This document shows, piece by piece, positions 17,659 through 25,986 of a stretch of DNA of 64,000 nt. Each line of letters opens with the position of its first letter. Position 1 is the stretch's first letter. Origin of the DNA: Microbulbifer sp. YPW1 (GTDB taxonomy: Bacteria; Pseudomonadota; Gammaproteobacteria; Pseudomonadales; Cellvibrionaceae); NCBI RefSeq assembly GCF_013367775.1, contig NZ_CP055157.1, positions 62,001 to 126,000 on the forward strand, read 5' to 3'. The position numbers and the translations under genes are program-made. The notes beneath the pieces are model-generated. The model saw only the letters and a program-made list of their open reading frames with translations. It was not told the DNA's origin and did no database searches.

Positions 17659-17724
17659 ACGCAACCCGCCCCGTCCTTTTCAGATTTTCCAAGTTATTAA
17701 GCTAGCCCAAAAAGTCAGCGCAAT

Positions 17725-17751
17725 AAAAAAGGCACCCGAAGGTGCCTTTTT
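17725..17751 (-). terminator. terminator downstream of ompW
   Basis: Stem GGCACC (17731-17736) with GGTGCC (17741-17746), loop CGAA (UUCG on the minus strand), flanked by A6 (17725-17730) and T5. On the minus strand it ends the ompW transcript 43 bp past the stop; it could also work on the other strand. Confidence 0.92.
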
Positions 17752-17793
17752 CCGTTCATCCCTGAACGTTACCCTTGCATCACCAGAAGGTGA

Positions 17794-18555
17794 TCAGAAA
17801 GAGTAGCCCACACCCAGGTTGAATACCCATGGGCTGTAGTCAACTTTTTCTTTAATGGAACCTCTGGGGTTCCCTGGCAGGGCGGTATCGGTGAAGTAAA
17901 TGGTCTGGTCGGTGTCCGCATCGATGTAAAGCACCGCTGCGTTGACCAGGAATGCACTTTCACGACCGAAGCGGAAATCCACACCCAACTGGCTGGTAAA
18001 GCCCCAGGAATGCCCCAGGCCCAGATCCACATCGCGGATATCCAACCCGAGAGCCGGGTCGTTAATCCGATCGCGGAGCTTGCGACTCAGGCCTTCATTG
18101 CTGAAATCGGTATAGTTCACACCGATACCAACATAGGGCTGTCCCAGGCAATCGCGGCTAAGCGGATACCAGTTCAGATAGGCATTGGAGTAAGCCGCGT
18201 CGAAGCGGCCCGCACGGTAGCGGTCAGTCGTGTAGGTAACGTTTCCGTCACGAATATCCTTGATGCCCAACTTGTGCTTGGTGCTGCCGATATGCATCAG
18301 CTCCATTCCCCAGTGCTCTACCGGCAACCAGGCGCCGGAGATATTCCAGGTAGTATCTGCATCAACATTAAAACCGGCACCGTAGTAATTATCGCTCAGG
18401 CGGAATTGACGCTTATCGTCATCTGGATCTATCCAGCTGGCACCGGCGCGAATAATAAAGTCACCATCACTCCACATATCAGCGGCAGCTTGTTGTGCAC
18501 TAATCAGAGCGGCTACAGCGATTGCAAGCGGTGTCAGAACGCGTGTCTTTTTCAT
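17794..18555 (-). CDS. ompW: OmpW family outer membrane protein
   Basis: 253 residues. Signal peptide MKKTRVLTPLAIAVAALISA with cleavage near QQAAA-DMWSDGD. DFIIRAGASWIDPDDD (about 32-47) is the OmpW N-terminal strand motif, TWNISGAWLPVEHWGMELM (about 69-87) the next strands, and the chain ends in NLGVGYSF, the terminal phenylalanine used by the BAM complex. OmpW proteins are eight-stranded barrels that pass small hydrophobic compounds. The ATG at 18555 follows a GGAG site; a longer in-frame start is spurious. Longer than E. coli OmpW (212 residues), owing to extra loop sequence such as RDGNVTYTTDRYRAG. Monocistronic. Confidence 0.92.
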   Translation of the reverse strand: MKKTRVLTPLAIAVAALISAQQAAADMWSDGDFIIRAGASWIDPDDDKRQFRLSDNYYGAGFNVDADTTWNISGAWLPVEHWGMELMHIGSTKHKLGIKDIRDGNVTYTTDRYRAGRFDAAYSNAYLNWYPLSRDCLGQPYVGIGVNYTDFSNEGLSRKLRDRINDPALGLDIRDVDLGLGHSWGFTSQLGVDFRFGRESAFLVNAAVLYIDADTDQTIYFTDTALPGNPRGSIKEKVDYSPWVFNLGVGYSF

Positions 18556-18989
18556 TGAGAACTCCATCGTATTCGGCAAATTAAACAGCAATCAACCCAA
18601 TCACTTGTCAGTCTAGACACGCAAACAACGGCTTGTAGAAAAAACAACCAAAAAAAAACTTCAACTGTGGAACTTTTGCACAATCTTGTCGCCACACACT
18701 TCCGTTTGAAATACTCACGCGCCAGGCACGGAATCCCTCATCGAAAAAGACGATCCATTAAAAATGGATTTACGCGCCGATCTCGTGACTTTTACCGCCA
18801 AACATATCCACAGAAAATCATTTGGATGCCAGTCTTGTGGAAAACTCGGTATCACGGAAAACGGAATAGGAAAATTTCCGTCAACCTTTAAGGCGACATT
18901 CAGGTCAGAAAAAAAGCGGAACCGCAGAAAGCGTAAAGAAATGTTGAGATGGCGCTCTGGCGCACAGAGCAACCATCCCTGAGAAAAAC
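18556..18989. other. intergenic region upstream of ompW, no gene seen
   Basis: 434 bp with locally AT-rich runs (about 18635-18665). Short overlapping ORFs occur on both strands (for example 18667-18891), but they have no ribosome site, no recognisable motif and overlap one another, so I do not call them. The ompW promoter must lie here; I see no unambiguous sigma-70 pair. Confidence 0.6.
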
Positions 18990-20360
18990 TTACCAGTAAA
19001 GTGAAGACGGGAGACGTGGAGAAGACAGAAGTCTGGAGAACTTTTTCCAGCGATCATCACTCGTATCCGCGCCCTGCTCTACGTACTCCTGCACCAATGC
19101 CTTACCCCAGTTGTAATTGATGACATAGGCACCGTAGGTATCCACAAAGCTGACACGCTGTGCGGCTTTTTCCGGACTCATGGCAGTGTACTTCTGGAAG
19201 CGCTCAACCGCTTCATCGCGATCAATCTTGCCGTTGACATATTCCCGCGCGACGATGTTCTCTGCGAACTTAAGCTGGGCCTTCAATGCCAGGACACGGT
19301 GATACTTCTCCGCGGTTTCCGGGTTCAGGCCAGCAAGGGGATAAAGCGTTTCCTGTTCAAAGCGGGTTTTCTGTTCTCCCGGAAAGGCGAGCTCGATACC
19401 GTAATTCGCACTGCCTTCAGCAATCAGTGATTGCGGGCTGAAAAGCGGATAGACACTGTACTCCTGCCACCCCAGGTCCTTGACCAGTTTCTGCTCCAGC
19501 AGCGCATTGTAGGTGTGGTGCCCCGGATAACCCTCGTGGCAGCCAAGATCTACCGCGCGGTCGATATAGATCGGCAGCTCGCTATTGATCTGGATCAGAC
19601 TGTGCGCGTTGCCCTGATACCAGTTGTAGCCACTCCAGGGCTTGCCCTGTACATACTCCAGTTTGAAACTTTCGTTATCGGGTAATTTGATATGCGCCGC
19701 GGTGCGCTTCTTGCACTCGGCAATGGCGGCCTCAAATACCACCTCCAGCTTGTCTTCCGGAATCTGATACTGCTGCTGAAACTGTTGTACGCGGATGTGC
19801 AGGGGGTCACTGCCCGGAAGCTCCTTTTCGAGCTGCGCCAGTACCGGCTCAAACTCGGCGTAGGTCTGTATCGGCGGTTCTGTATCGTAAAGCGCTCTGG
19901 CCTCTCGTTGGAAATCGCGAAAGCTGGCATCGGCAATATGGTGAGCGTGAGCGACAACCGCGGTGAGCTGGGTTTTCAGGTAGTGCTTGCGCAGGGTCTG
20001 CAGGTCATCGGCCGGCTTGATTTCCTGTGGCAGCCTGGCAAGCAGCATTTCCGCTCTGCTGGCGAGTTCCGCCGGGGAGGCCTGGTCGGCCTCGGCTTCT
20101 GCTTTGAGTGCCTCGGGGCCGTAGTAGGCATCCACGTAACTCTTGTCGTGATTGCCCAAGGTCAGCACCAGCCGCACATATTCTTCCGCCAACTGGTCCA
20201 GCTCCGGATCTTTGTCCAGGTGCTGGCCCTCGGCTTCATCCAGTGGAAGCGACTCCACAGCGGCTGAATCTTCTTCCGTCGCCGGTTTTGGCTTCTGTTC
20301 ACATCCCCCGAGTGCAAATAGAAAAAGAGGAAGAACCACAATAGCGTTTATTTTTTTCAC
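18990..20360 (-). CDS. DUF885-type metallopeptidase-like lipoprotein
   Basis: 456 residues. Lipoprotein signal MKKINAIVVLPLFLFALGGC (lipobox ALGGC), then an acidic spacer. The centre has CHEGYPGHHTYNALLEQ at about 273-289, a His-Glu...His-His cluster equivalent to the HExxPGHH zinc motif of DUF885 proteins, followed about 40 residues later by IAEGSANYGIELAF, which would supply the third ligand and the conserved EG(W/A)A-type motif. Predicted periplasmic zinc peptidase of unknown substrate. It lies downstream of and co-directional with the LysR gene, with about 100 bp between. Confidence 0.82.
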   Translation of the reverse strand: MKKINAIVVLPLFLFALGGCEQKPKPATEEDSAAVESLPLDEAEGQHLDKDPELDQLAEEYVRLVLTLGNHDKSYVDAYYGPEALKAEAEADQASPAELASRAEMLLARLPQEIKPADDLQTLRKHYLKTQLTAVVAHAHHIADASFRDFQREARALYDTEPPIQTYAEFEPVLAQLEKELPGSDPLHIRVQQFQQQYQIPEDKLEVVFEAAIAECKKRTAAHIKLPDNESFKLEYVQGKPWSGYNWYQGNAHSLIQINSELPIYIDRAVDLGCHEGYPGHHTYNALLEQKLVKDLGWQEYSVYPLFSPQSLIAEGSANYGIELAFPGEQKTRFEQETLYPLAGLNPETAEKYHRVLALKAQLKFAENIVAREYVNGKIDRDEAVERFQKYTAMSPEKAAQRVSFVDTYGAYVINYNWGKALVQEYVEQGADTSDDRWKKFSRLLSSPRLPSSLYW

Positions 20361-20463
20361 AACAGCCCCTTGGGTAACGTGGTTTGAATGTCGACTACAG
20401 AAGGTACACGCCTATTGACAGCGGGTACCAGCCAACGATATCGAATGACTACTATTTAATGTT

Positions 20464-21375
20464 TCAGGCTACCACACCGATATCCGGCGACAGCCTGGCA
20501 AGCGCTTCTTTTACCCACTGTAGAAATAAATGTACTTTGCGCGTGCGATGCATATCCCGGTGGGTTACCAGCCACAGCTTTGTCTGCCATTCCGGCGGCG
20601 GGTCAATTAACCGCTGAAGTCCCGGCCGCGCTTCAGCACACCAGCTTTGCAGAGCGGCAATTCCAACTCCACAACGAGCGGCGTCTTCGAAACCGGAAAA
20701 TTCATTGCAACGGAATACGATCTGCTCTTCCGGCACATGGCGGGTAATCCAGTCCAGGCTGGGTATAAAGTCATAGGCCTCGATAGGTGCAATAAAACGG
20801 TGTCCGTCGAGTTGATCCAGCCCGGTAAACGGGCCGCATTCGTCCAGATAGGATTGGGATGCATAAAGCGTATTCTGCAGCGAGGCGCCGGGCTGCACGA
20901 CATAATCAGGCTCCGTCGGTCTCGCCCCCGGGCGAATGCCGATGTGCGCCTCCCCATGCTCCAGACGCAGGTGCCTGCGATCTGCCACCAGCTGCAATCG
21001 AACCTGAGGATTCTGCGCCTGAAATCCCCGGATGATCGGCATCAGAAGCGGAATAAGGGTATTGACGGTAGTGATGACCAGAGTGCCGTGGAGTGCCTCG
21101 TCCACCCCCTGCATTTTTCCCACCATCAGATCCAGCTGATCCTGCATATTCTCCGCAGCATTCATCAGCATCTGCCCCGCTTCCGTTGGCACGTAACCGC
21201 GGGGATGGCGAATAAACAGGCGGGTATCAAGCGCTTTTTCAAGCGCGTCTATGCGTCGCAGTACCGTGGAATGTGACACATTCAGCTCCAGCGCGGCGCC
21301 GGACAGGGTCCCGGCCCGGGCTACCGCCAGTGCGTAGTGCAAGTTATTCCAATCCTTTACTGAATTCCGCGCCAT
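20464..21375 (-). CDS. LysR family transcriptional regulator
   Basis: 303 residues. The winged helix-turn-helix occupies about 8-66: LHYALAVARAGTLSGAALEL then VSHSTVLRRIDALEKALDTRLF. The co-inducer domain follows from about 92 (GTLVITTVNTLIPLLMPII). The ATG at 21375 has AGAGGG upstream; an in-frame extension to 21501 crosses the likely operator and is rejected. It is divergent from the FMN-reductase gene at 21572, and a perfect 24-bp palindrome lies between the two starts, the classical layout of a LysR regulator controlling its neighbour. The inducer is unknown. Confidence 0.93.
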   Translation of the reverse strand: MARNSVKDWNNLHYALAVARAGTLSGAALELNVSHSTVLRRIDALEKALDTRLFIRHPRGYVPTEAGQMLMNAAENMQDQLDLMVGKMQGVDEALHGTLVITTVNTLIPLLMPIIRGFQAQNPQVRLQLVADRRHLRLEHGEAHIGIRPGARPTEPDYVVQPGASLQNTLYASQSYLDECGPFTGLDQLDGHRFIAPIEAYDFIPSLDWITRHVPEEQIVFRCNEFSGFEDAARCGVGIAALQSWCAEARPGLQRLIDPPPEWQTKLWLVTHRDMHRTRKVHLFLQWVKEALARLSPDIGVVA

Positions 21376-21423
21376 TGCCCTCTTTCCTGTACCGGATCCC
21401 GACTCCCTGGGAGAAGCGACCGA

Positions 21424-21447
21424 CTTCTGTGCATATATGCACAGAAG
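21424..21447. promoter_or_regulatory. 24-bp perfect palindrome, candidate LysR operator
   Basis: A perfect inverted repeat with core TGTGCATATATGCACA (21428-21443) extended by CTTC/GAAG. It contains T-N11-A spacings as LysR-type proteins prefer. Located 48 bp upstream of the LysR start and 124 bp upstream of the reductase start, so it could act on both divergent promoters. Confidence 0.75.
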
Positions 21448-21571
21448 CATTGCAGAATCTCTATTTTTGTTCCAGCCACTATTCGACACAATGACTGCCA
21501 ATCAGACCCTACCAATGCCCCGAATCAGGAGGCGGCGGTCCAAAACCCGAATCACCGATAGGATGTGTCCC

Positions 21572-22174
21572 ATGAGCAACAACCAGAAACCACGCCTGCT
21601 GGCCCTCGCTGGCAGCCTGCGCCAGGATTCCTACAATCGGCAGCTCGCTGCAGCCGCGGCGCAGATGGCCCGTGAAGCCGGTGCGGAAGTGATCGAGGTA
21701 AACCTGCGCGACTATCCCCTGCCCCTGTTTGACGAGGATATCGAGACGGCAGGTGTACCCGAGCAAGCGAGTAAATTGAAGGACCTGTTCGCCAGTGCCG
21801 ACGGCCTGCTGATCGCCAGCCCCGAGTACAACGGCTCGGTGACTGCCGCACTGAAAAACCTGATCGACTGGGTATCCCGCCCGGATGACCGCTACGGCCG
21901 CGCCGAGGTATTCCAGGGTCGCCGTGCGGCACTTTTCGCCACCTCACCCGGTGGGCTGGGTGGGATGCGTGGACTCAACCACCTGCGCGATATTCTGCAA
22001 CCCCTCGGCACCTGGATTGCGCCGACCATGCTTGCGGTACCGGGCGCGATGAACCTGTTCAACGAGGACGGCAGGATGATCGATGAAGCGATGGCTGCAC
22101 AGCTCGACGCCCTGGTAAAAGAGACCCTTGAGGCAATCGTCGTAACCGCGAGCACCGCTAATTCTGCCGCTTGA
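21572..22174 (+). CDS. NAD(P)H-dependent FMN reductase
   Basis: 200 residues, flavodoxin-like fold. LALAGSLRQDSYNRQLAAAA at about 9-28 is the FMN phosphate loop, ASPEYNGSVTAALKNLIDW at about 76-94 the second flavin motif, and FATSPGGLGGMRGLNHLRDI at about 126-145 the third. The family (PF03358) includes chromate, quinone and azo reductases. The ATG at 21572 has AGGA eight bases upstream; the longer in-frame start at 21437 would overlap the palindromic operator. Probably regulated by the divergent LysR protein, which would suit an electrophile or quinone response, but that is inference. Confidence 0.92.
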   Translation: MSNNQKPRLLALAGSLRQDSYNRQLAAAAAQMAREAGAEVIEVNLRDYPLPLFDEDIETAGVPEQASKLKDLFASADGLLIASPEYNGSVTAALKNLIDWVSRPDDRYGRAEVFQGRRAALFATSPGGLGGMRGLNHLRDILQPLGTWIAPTMLAVPGAMNLFNEDGRMIDEAMAAQLDALVKETLEAIVVTASTANSAA

Positions 22175-22201
22175 TCGATGGGTAGCTGGATGCCCCGCTG
22201 C

Positions 22202-22636
22202 TTATTGGTCGGGGCCCCGCTTCCAGTGACGTTGCATTTTGAGAAACAGGAACGAAGCGGTCCAGGTAATCAACACCAGCCCGGTCAACGCCTCGAGCCC
22301 TGCAGTAAACCGCAGGGCTCCGTGAGGCTCTATATCGCCGACCCCGAGTGAGGTGTAGGTGGTAAACGAGAAATAGGCGCAATCCATCAGGGACCCGTTG
22401 AAGTTCCCCTCCAGAGTGCCAAAGAAAGGCGAGTGGTACATAAACAGGTAACCCACCGCAAACATCCAGATTTCAACCACATGGGCGACCAGCGCGCCGA
22501 AAACGCCGATCAATACGCCCACATTACGACGCACATTCACTTGCCGTCCCAGCCAGAACAGGAAGTTCAGCGCCTCGTGGTGAATGACCACGGCCACCGC
22601 CACCAGTAGTGAATTAATCAAGACAGCCAATAACAT
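22202..22636 (-). CDS. small potassium channel (two-TM pore domain)
   Basis: 144 residues. Hydrophobic segments lie at about 3-27, 40-66 and 112-133, with a pore helix and selectivity filter between the last two: FTTYTSLGVGD at 91-101, a variant of TxxTxGYGD with Val for Tyr. The layout is that of the Ion_trans_2 family. No cytoplasmic RCK domain is present. It starts 2 bp after the tadA stop, so the two are likely co-transcribed; the functional link is not evident. The Val in the filter (GVGD) also occurs in bona fide K+ channels. Confidence 0.85.
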   Translation of the reverse strand: MLLAVLINSLLVAVAVVIHHEALNFLFWLGRQVNVRRNVGVLIGVFGALVAHVVEIWMFAVGYLFMYHSPFFGTLEGNFNGSLMDCAYFSFTTYTSLGVGDIEPHGALRFTAGLEALTGLVLITWTASFLFLKMQRHWKRGPDQ

Positions 22637-22638
22637 TG

Positions 22639-23094
22639 CTAGCGTCGCTTCTGAAAAAACTCCCGAACCAGGGCGCCGGCCTCCGCTGCCAATACGCCAC
22701 CTTCTACTTCGATCTTGTGATTAAAAAATGTCTGCTCGGCCAACTGTAACTGACTGGCCACCACCCCGGCACGGGGCTCAGCTGCGCCGTAGACCAAGCG
22801 CGCAATTCTGGCGTGAATCAGGGTACCGAAGCACATGGTACAGGGCTCGATGGTGACGTACAGGGTGGCGCCGGGAAGGCGGTAGTTATTCCGCCGGGAT
22901 GCAGCGTCCCGCAGCGCCTTTACCTCGGCATGCGCACTGGGATCAGACGTGGAAATAGGCTGATTGAATCCCTCACCGATGATCTCTCCATCGAGAACCA
23001 CCAGCGCTCCCACAGGCACCTCCCCCAGTTCCGCACCCTTGGCAGCGAGCGCCAGCGCCTGCTGCATAAACATGTAATCCCGCGGCGTCGCCAC
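22639..23094 (-). CDS. tadA: tRNA-specific adenosine deaminase TadA
   Basis: 151 residues. Catalytic zinc motifs are H55-A-E57 (SAHAEVKAL) and P84-C85-T-M-C88 (IEPCTMCFG). LGEVPVGALVVLDGEIIG at 23-40 is the usual first strand region. TadA deaminates A34 of tRNA-Arg(ACG) to inosine. The start codon appears to be GTG at 23094 with GGTGA seven bases before it. Another wobble-position enzyme in a window that already has TrmL and MnmC, though 17 kb away. Confidence 0.94.
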   Translation of the reverse strand: MATPRDYMFMQQALALAAKGAELGEVPVGALVVLDGEIIGEGFNQPISTSDPSAHAEVKALRDAASRRNNYRLPGATLYVTIEPCTMCFGTLIHARIARLVYGAAEPRAGVVASQLQLAEQTFFNHKIEVEGGVLAAEAGALVREFFQKRR

Positions 23095-23152
23095 TTTGTC
23101 GTCACCTTGTCCGTATCTGGTTCTGTTTGATTTTTCCTATTTGGAAAAACCC

Positions 23153-23962
23153 TCAATCGCTGCGGCTGAAACTGCGTAACAGAAAGTCCGCTTCCAGTTC
23201 TAGTGAATCCTGCTGCTCCAGTGCTTCGCGAGACTCCTTGCGCCCTTTCCAGGCAAATGGCGTCATGGAAAGGAAGTCCCTCAACTCGGCATTTTTCTCG
23301 ATATTCAACGAAAATTCACAGCGTAATTCACTGAGCAGTGTGAGACCCGCCAGCGGCGCCGGTGCCTCGTGACGCTGCGGGTTTTCGTACAAGCGCTGCT
23401 TCAGGCTCCACAGGTGATCCGGACCAGGCGAGACATCCAAAAATACGCCACCCGGTTTCAAAACACGGAGCAGTTCTTCAGTCGGCCCGGGGGCAAACAC
23501 ACGTAAAATCGCATCTACGCTGTTATCCAATACCGGCAAGTGATAGCTGCTCGCCACCGCATGGTGGGCCTCGGGTAGCTTCTTTGCCGCGAGACGCACC
23601 CCGGGCTTGGCGATATCGATTCCGAAAATATTCGCGGCCCGCCAGCCGTTCCCCACCAACTGCCGTGTGTAATACCCTTCTCCGCAGCCGACATCCAGCA
23701 GCCGGCTACTCTCTCCGAGCGTGCGCGACAACTGCGCACAGATGGCCTCCACCAGCGGCATGTAATGGCCTGCTTCCAGAAAACGCCGCCGGGCATTGAG
23801 CATCTCCGCCGAATCACCCGGCTCTTTACTGCGTTTTTGCTGTACTGGCAACAGATTGACATACCCCTCCCTGGCGCGGTCAAAGCTGTGGCCACTGGCA
23901 CAGCGCCAGCTCTGGTCCTGTAAATCGAGAGACTGTTTACAATGGGGGCACTGCCAGATCAT
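23153..23962 (-). CDS. rlmA: 23S rRNA (guanine-745-N1)-methyltransferase RlmA
   Basis: 269 residues. The N-terminal zinc knuckle is C5-P-H-C8 with C21 and H25 (WRCASGHSFDRAREGYVNLL), characteristic of RlmA, which uses it to read rRNA. SAM motif I is LLDVGCGEGYYTRQL (88-102). DAILRVFAPGPTEELLRVLKPGG (in parts: DAILRVFAPGP, ELLRVLKPGG) gives motifs IV-V. It methylates N1 of G745 in helix 35. Its ATG overlaps the GMC oxidoreductase TGA by four bases, so the two are translationally coupled despite unrelated functions. Confidence 0.93.
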   Translation of the reverse strand: MIWQCPHCKQSLDLQDQSWRCASGHSFDRAREGYVNLLPVQQKRSKEPGDSAEMLNARRRFLEAGHYMPLVEAICAQLSRTLGESSRLLDVGCGEGYYTRQLVGNGWRAANIFGIDIAKPGVRLAAKKLPEAHHAVASSYHLPVLDNSVDAILRVFAPGPTEELLRVLKPGGVFLDVSPGPDHLWSLKQRLYENPQRHEAPAPLAGLTLLSELRCEFSLNIEKNAELRDFLSMTPFAWKGRKESREALEQQDSLELEADFLLRSFSRSD

Positions 23963-25587
23963 GCGTTTTCGCTGAGTTCCTGCTGCTTGTGAAGTGCGGG
24001 CTTATCGAGAATTAATTCCGCGGCTTTTTCTGCAATAGCTATCACCGGGGCGTTGGTGTTACCGCTGATAAGGGTCGGCATTATGGAGGCATCCACTACC
24101 CGCAGTCCATCCACACCCCGCACCCGCAACTCACTGTCCACTACTGCCATTTCATCCTGCCCCATCTTGCAGGTGCCTACCGGGTGATAAATGCTTTCTG
24201 CATACTGGCGAATAAAATCGGCAATCGAATCCCGCTGTGAAAGCGCTTCACCCGGCAACCACCAGCGCTTGTGCAGTGTTTTCAACGAGGACTTGCCGAT
24301 AATGTCCCGCGCCATTTCAAACCCCTCCAGCAATACCTGAAGATCTTCGGGATGCGACAGGTAATTGGGCTGAATCCGCGGGGAGGCTTTGGGATCGCGA
24401 GAGGCCAGGGAAATAGACCCGCGGCTTTTGGGACGCAGTGCGCAGGCATGCAGGGAATAGCCATCTCCCGGTCGCTTGATCAGTCCGTGATTAAATAGCG
24501 GAACCGCACTCAGGTGGAATTGAATATCCGGGTACTCTCCCGCCAGACTGGAACTGGCAAACCCTCCTGCCTCGGCGATATTGTTGGTGAGCATGCCGCG
24601 ATTCAGTAACAGGTATTGCGGTAAGGTCAGCGCAGCCTTGAGCTTGGGCCATAGCGCATCGTTAAAGCCGACAGGTCGGTCGGTCTCCACCACCTGGGTA
24701 ATATCCAGGTGATCCTGCAGGTTTTGCCCCACACCCGGCAGGTGACACTGGGGCACGATACCGAGTTTTTTCAGATCCCCCTCCGGGCCTATCCCCGAAA
24801 GCATCAGTAGCTGTGGTGACTGGATTGCCCCGGCGCAAAGAATCACTTCTTTGTTGGCCACTATTCGGGTGCCGTTTTGCAACCGCACCGCACTTACCCG
24901 ATCTCCCTTGAACTCAAGCACCGCCGCCGGCGCGCTGGTGTAAATACTCAGATTGGGACGGTTTTTCACCGGATACAGATAAGCAGTGGCAGAAGAGCAG
25001 CGCCGGCCAAATTTCTGGGTCACCTGATAGAAACCCACGCCATTCTGGTGATGGCCGTTGAAATCGTGATTGAGGCGATGTCCCGCTTCGCGGGCAGCGC
25101 TTACAAATGCCTGCCCTGCGGCCGACTTCCATTTCAGGTCGGAAACAGCCAGCGGTCCATAACCACTGTGATAAGCATCGCTGCCACGCTGGTTGCCCTC
25201 CGACAGCAGAAAGTACGGCAACATACCCGACCACCCCCACCCGGGGTTACCGGCCTTTTCCCAGGCGTTGTAGTCTCCCGGATTGCCGCGTGCATAAATC
25301 ATGGCATTGATCGCACTGCTGCCCCCCAGCACGCGCCCGCGCGGCCAGAACAGGCGACGATTGTCGAGATTGGTCTGCGGTTCAGTGTAGTGATGACGGT
25401 TAAAACGCTTCCCGGGTACCAGATAGCCGATACCCGCAGGCATCTGGATCATCAGGTTATGATCTGAGGGCCCCGCCTCCAGCAGACAAACCCGATTCTG
25501 CTCGTCTTGGCTGAGACGGTTGGCCAGCACACAGCCGGCGGACCCCGCCCCTACGATCACATAATCGTACACCTTGGATCTCGCCAT
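23959..25587 (-). CDS. GMC family oxidoreductase (choline/alcohol dehydrogenase type)
   Basis: 542 residues. FAD-binding DYVIVGAGSAGCVLANRLS (8-26), GMC signature 1 GRVLGGSSAINAMIYARG (about 85-102), signature 2 GAIQSPQLLMLSGIGP (about 255-270), and the active-site His in YHPVGTCKMG (about 477-486). It resembles the BetA at 41418 but is a separate paralogue; the neighbourhood gives no betaine link, so the substrate is likely some other alcohol. Its stop overlaps the rlmA start. Confidence 0.9.
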   Translation of the reverse strand: MARSKVYDYVIVGAGSAGCVLANRLSQDEQNRVCLLEAGPSDHNLMIQMPAGIGYLVPGKRFNRHHYTEPQTNLDNRRLFWPRGRVLGGSSAINAMIYARGNPGDYNAWEKAGNPGWGWSGMLPYFLLSEGNQRGSDAYHSGYGPLAVSDLKWKSAAGQAFVSAAREAGHRLNHDFNGHHQNGVGFYQVTQKFGRRCSSATAYLYPVKNRPNLSIYTSAPAAVLEFKGDRVSAVRLQNGTRIVANKEVILCAGAIQSPQLLMLSGIGPEGDLKKLGIVPQCHLPGVGQNLQDHLDITQVVETDRPVGFNDALWPKLKAALTLPQYLLLNRGMLTNNIAEAGGFASSSLAGEYPDIQFHLSAVPLFNHGLIKRPGDGYSLHACALRPKSRGSISLASRDPKASPRIQPNYLSHPEDLQVLLEGFEMARDIIGKSSLKTLHKRWWLPGEALSQRDSIADFIRQYAESIYHPVGTCKMGQDEMAVVDSELRVRGVDGLRVVDASIMPTLISGNTNAPVIAIAEKAAELILDKPALHKQQELSENA

Positions 25588-25986
25588 AGTTCCCTCTATT
25601 CAACCTTATGCTTCTTATGATCTTTATCGCGGACGGGTAGCGACAGTAAACCGAGCAGCCCCCGACTTCAGTCATTACAGCATATTCGGGACTGGCTCCC
25701 GATTCCGATGGCAAAAACCACGTCACCGTTGACAGGAAAGGCCGGGCCAGAACCTGAGGCCGAGCCAGGGAGGATAACCGCGCCACCCACAACCGAAGAC
25801 TCCGGCTGCTGACTCGGCAATTGTAGACCTGTCAGTTAATCAGAAGCGTGAGCAACCGCAGAGCACGGCTCGGAGATGAGTCGATGAGTGAGTCAGCAGG
25901 TGTTTGTGCGATGAACGCGGCATGCCGGGAGGAAGGCGGCGGTGGTCCCACATCTCTGTGGGACCACCGCTACAAGAAGGGAAAAA
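25588..25986. other. intergenic region upstream of the GMC gene
   Basis: 399 bp between the GMC start and the hexosaminidase stop. It contains the strong hairpin at 25939-25970 (listed separately). Short ORFs crossing it are shadows without start signals. No other structure seen. Confidence 0.6.
25939..25970. terminator. 14-bp perfect hairpin after the hexosaminidase gene
   Basis: Arms 25939-25952 and 25957-25970 (GCGGTGGTCCCACA and its complement) with loop TCTC, 17 bp past the minus-strand hexosaminidase stop. There is no T-run, so it may instead protect the transcript 3' end. Confidence 0.65.

Noticed and set aside
18667..18982. short ORFs upstream of ompW
   Set aside because: Overlapping, low-quality starts, basic composition from AT-rich leader DNA; no evidence of a gene.
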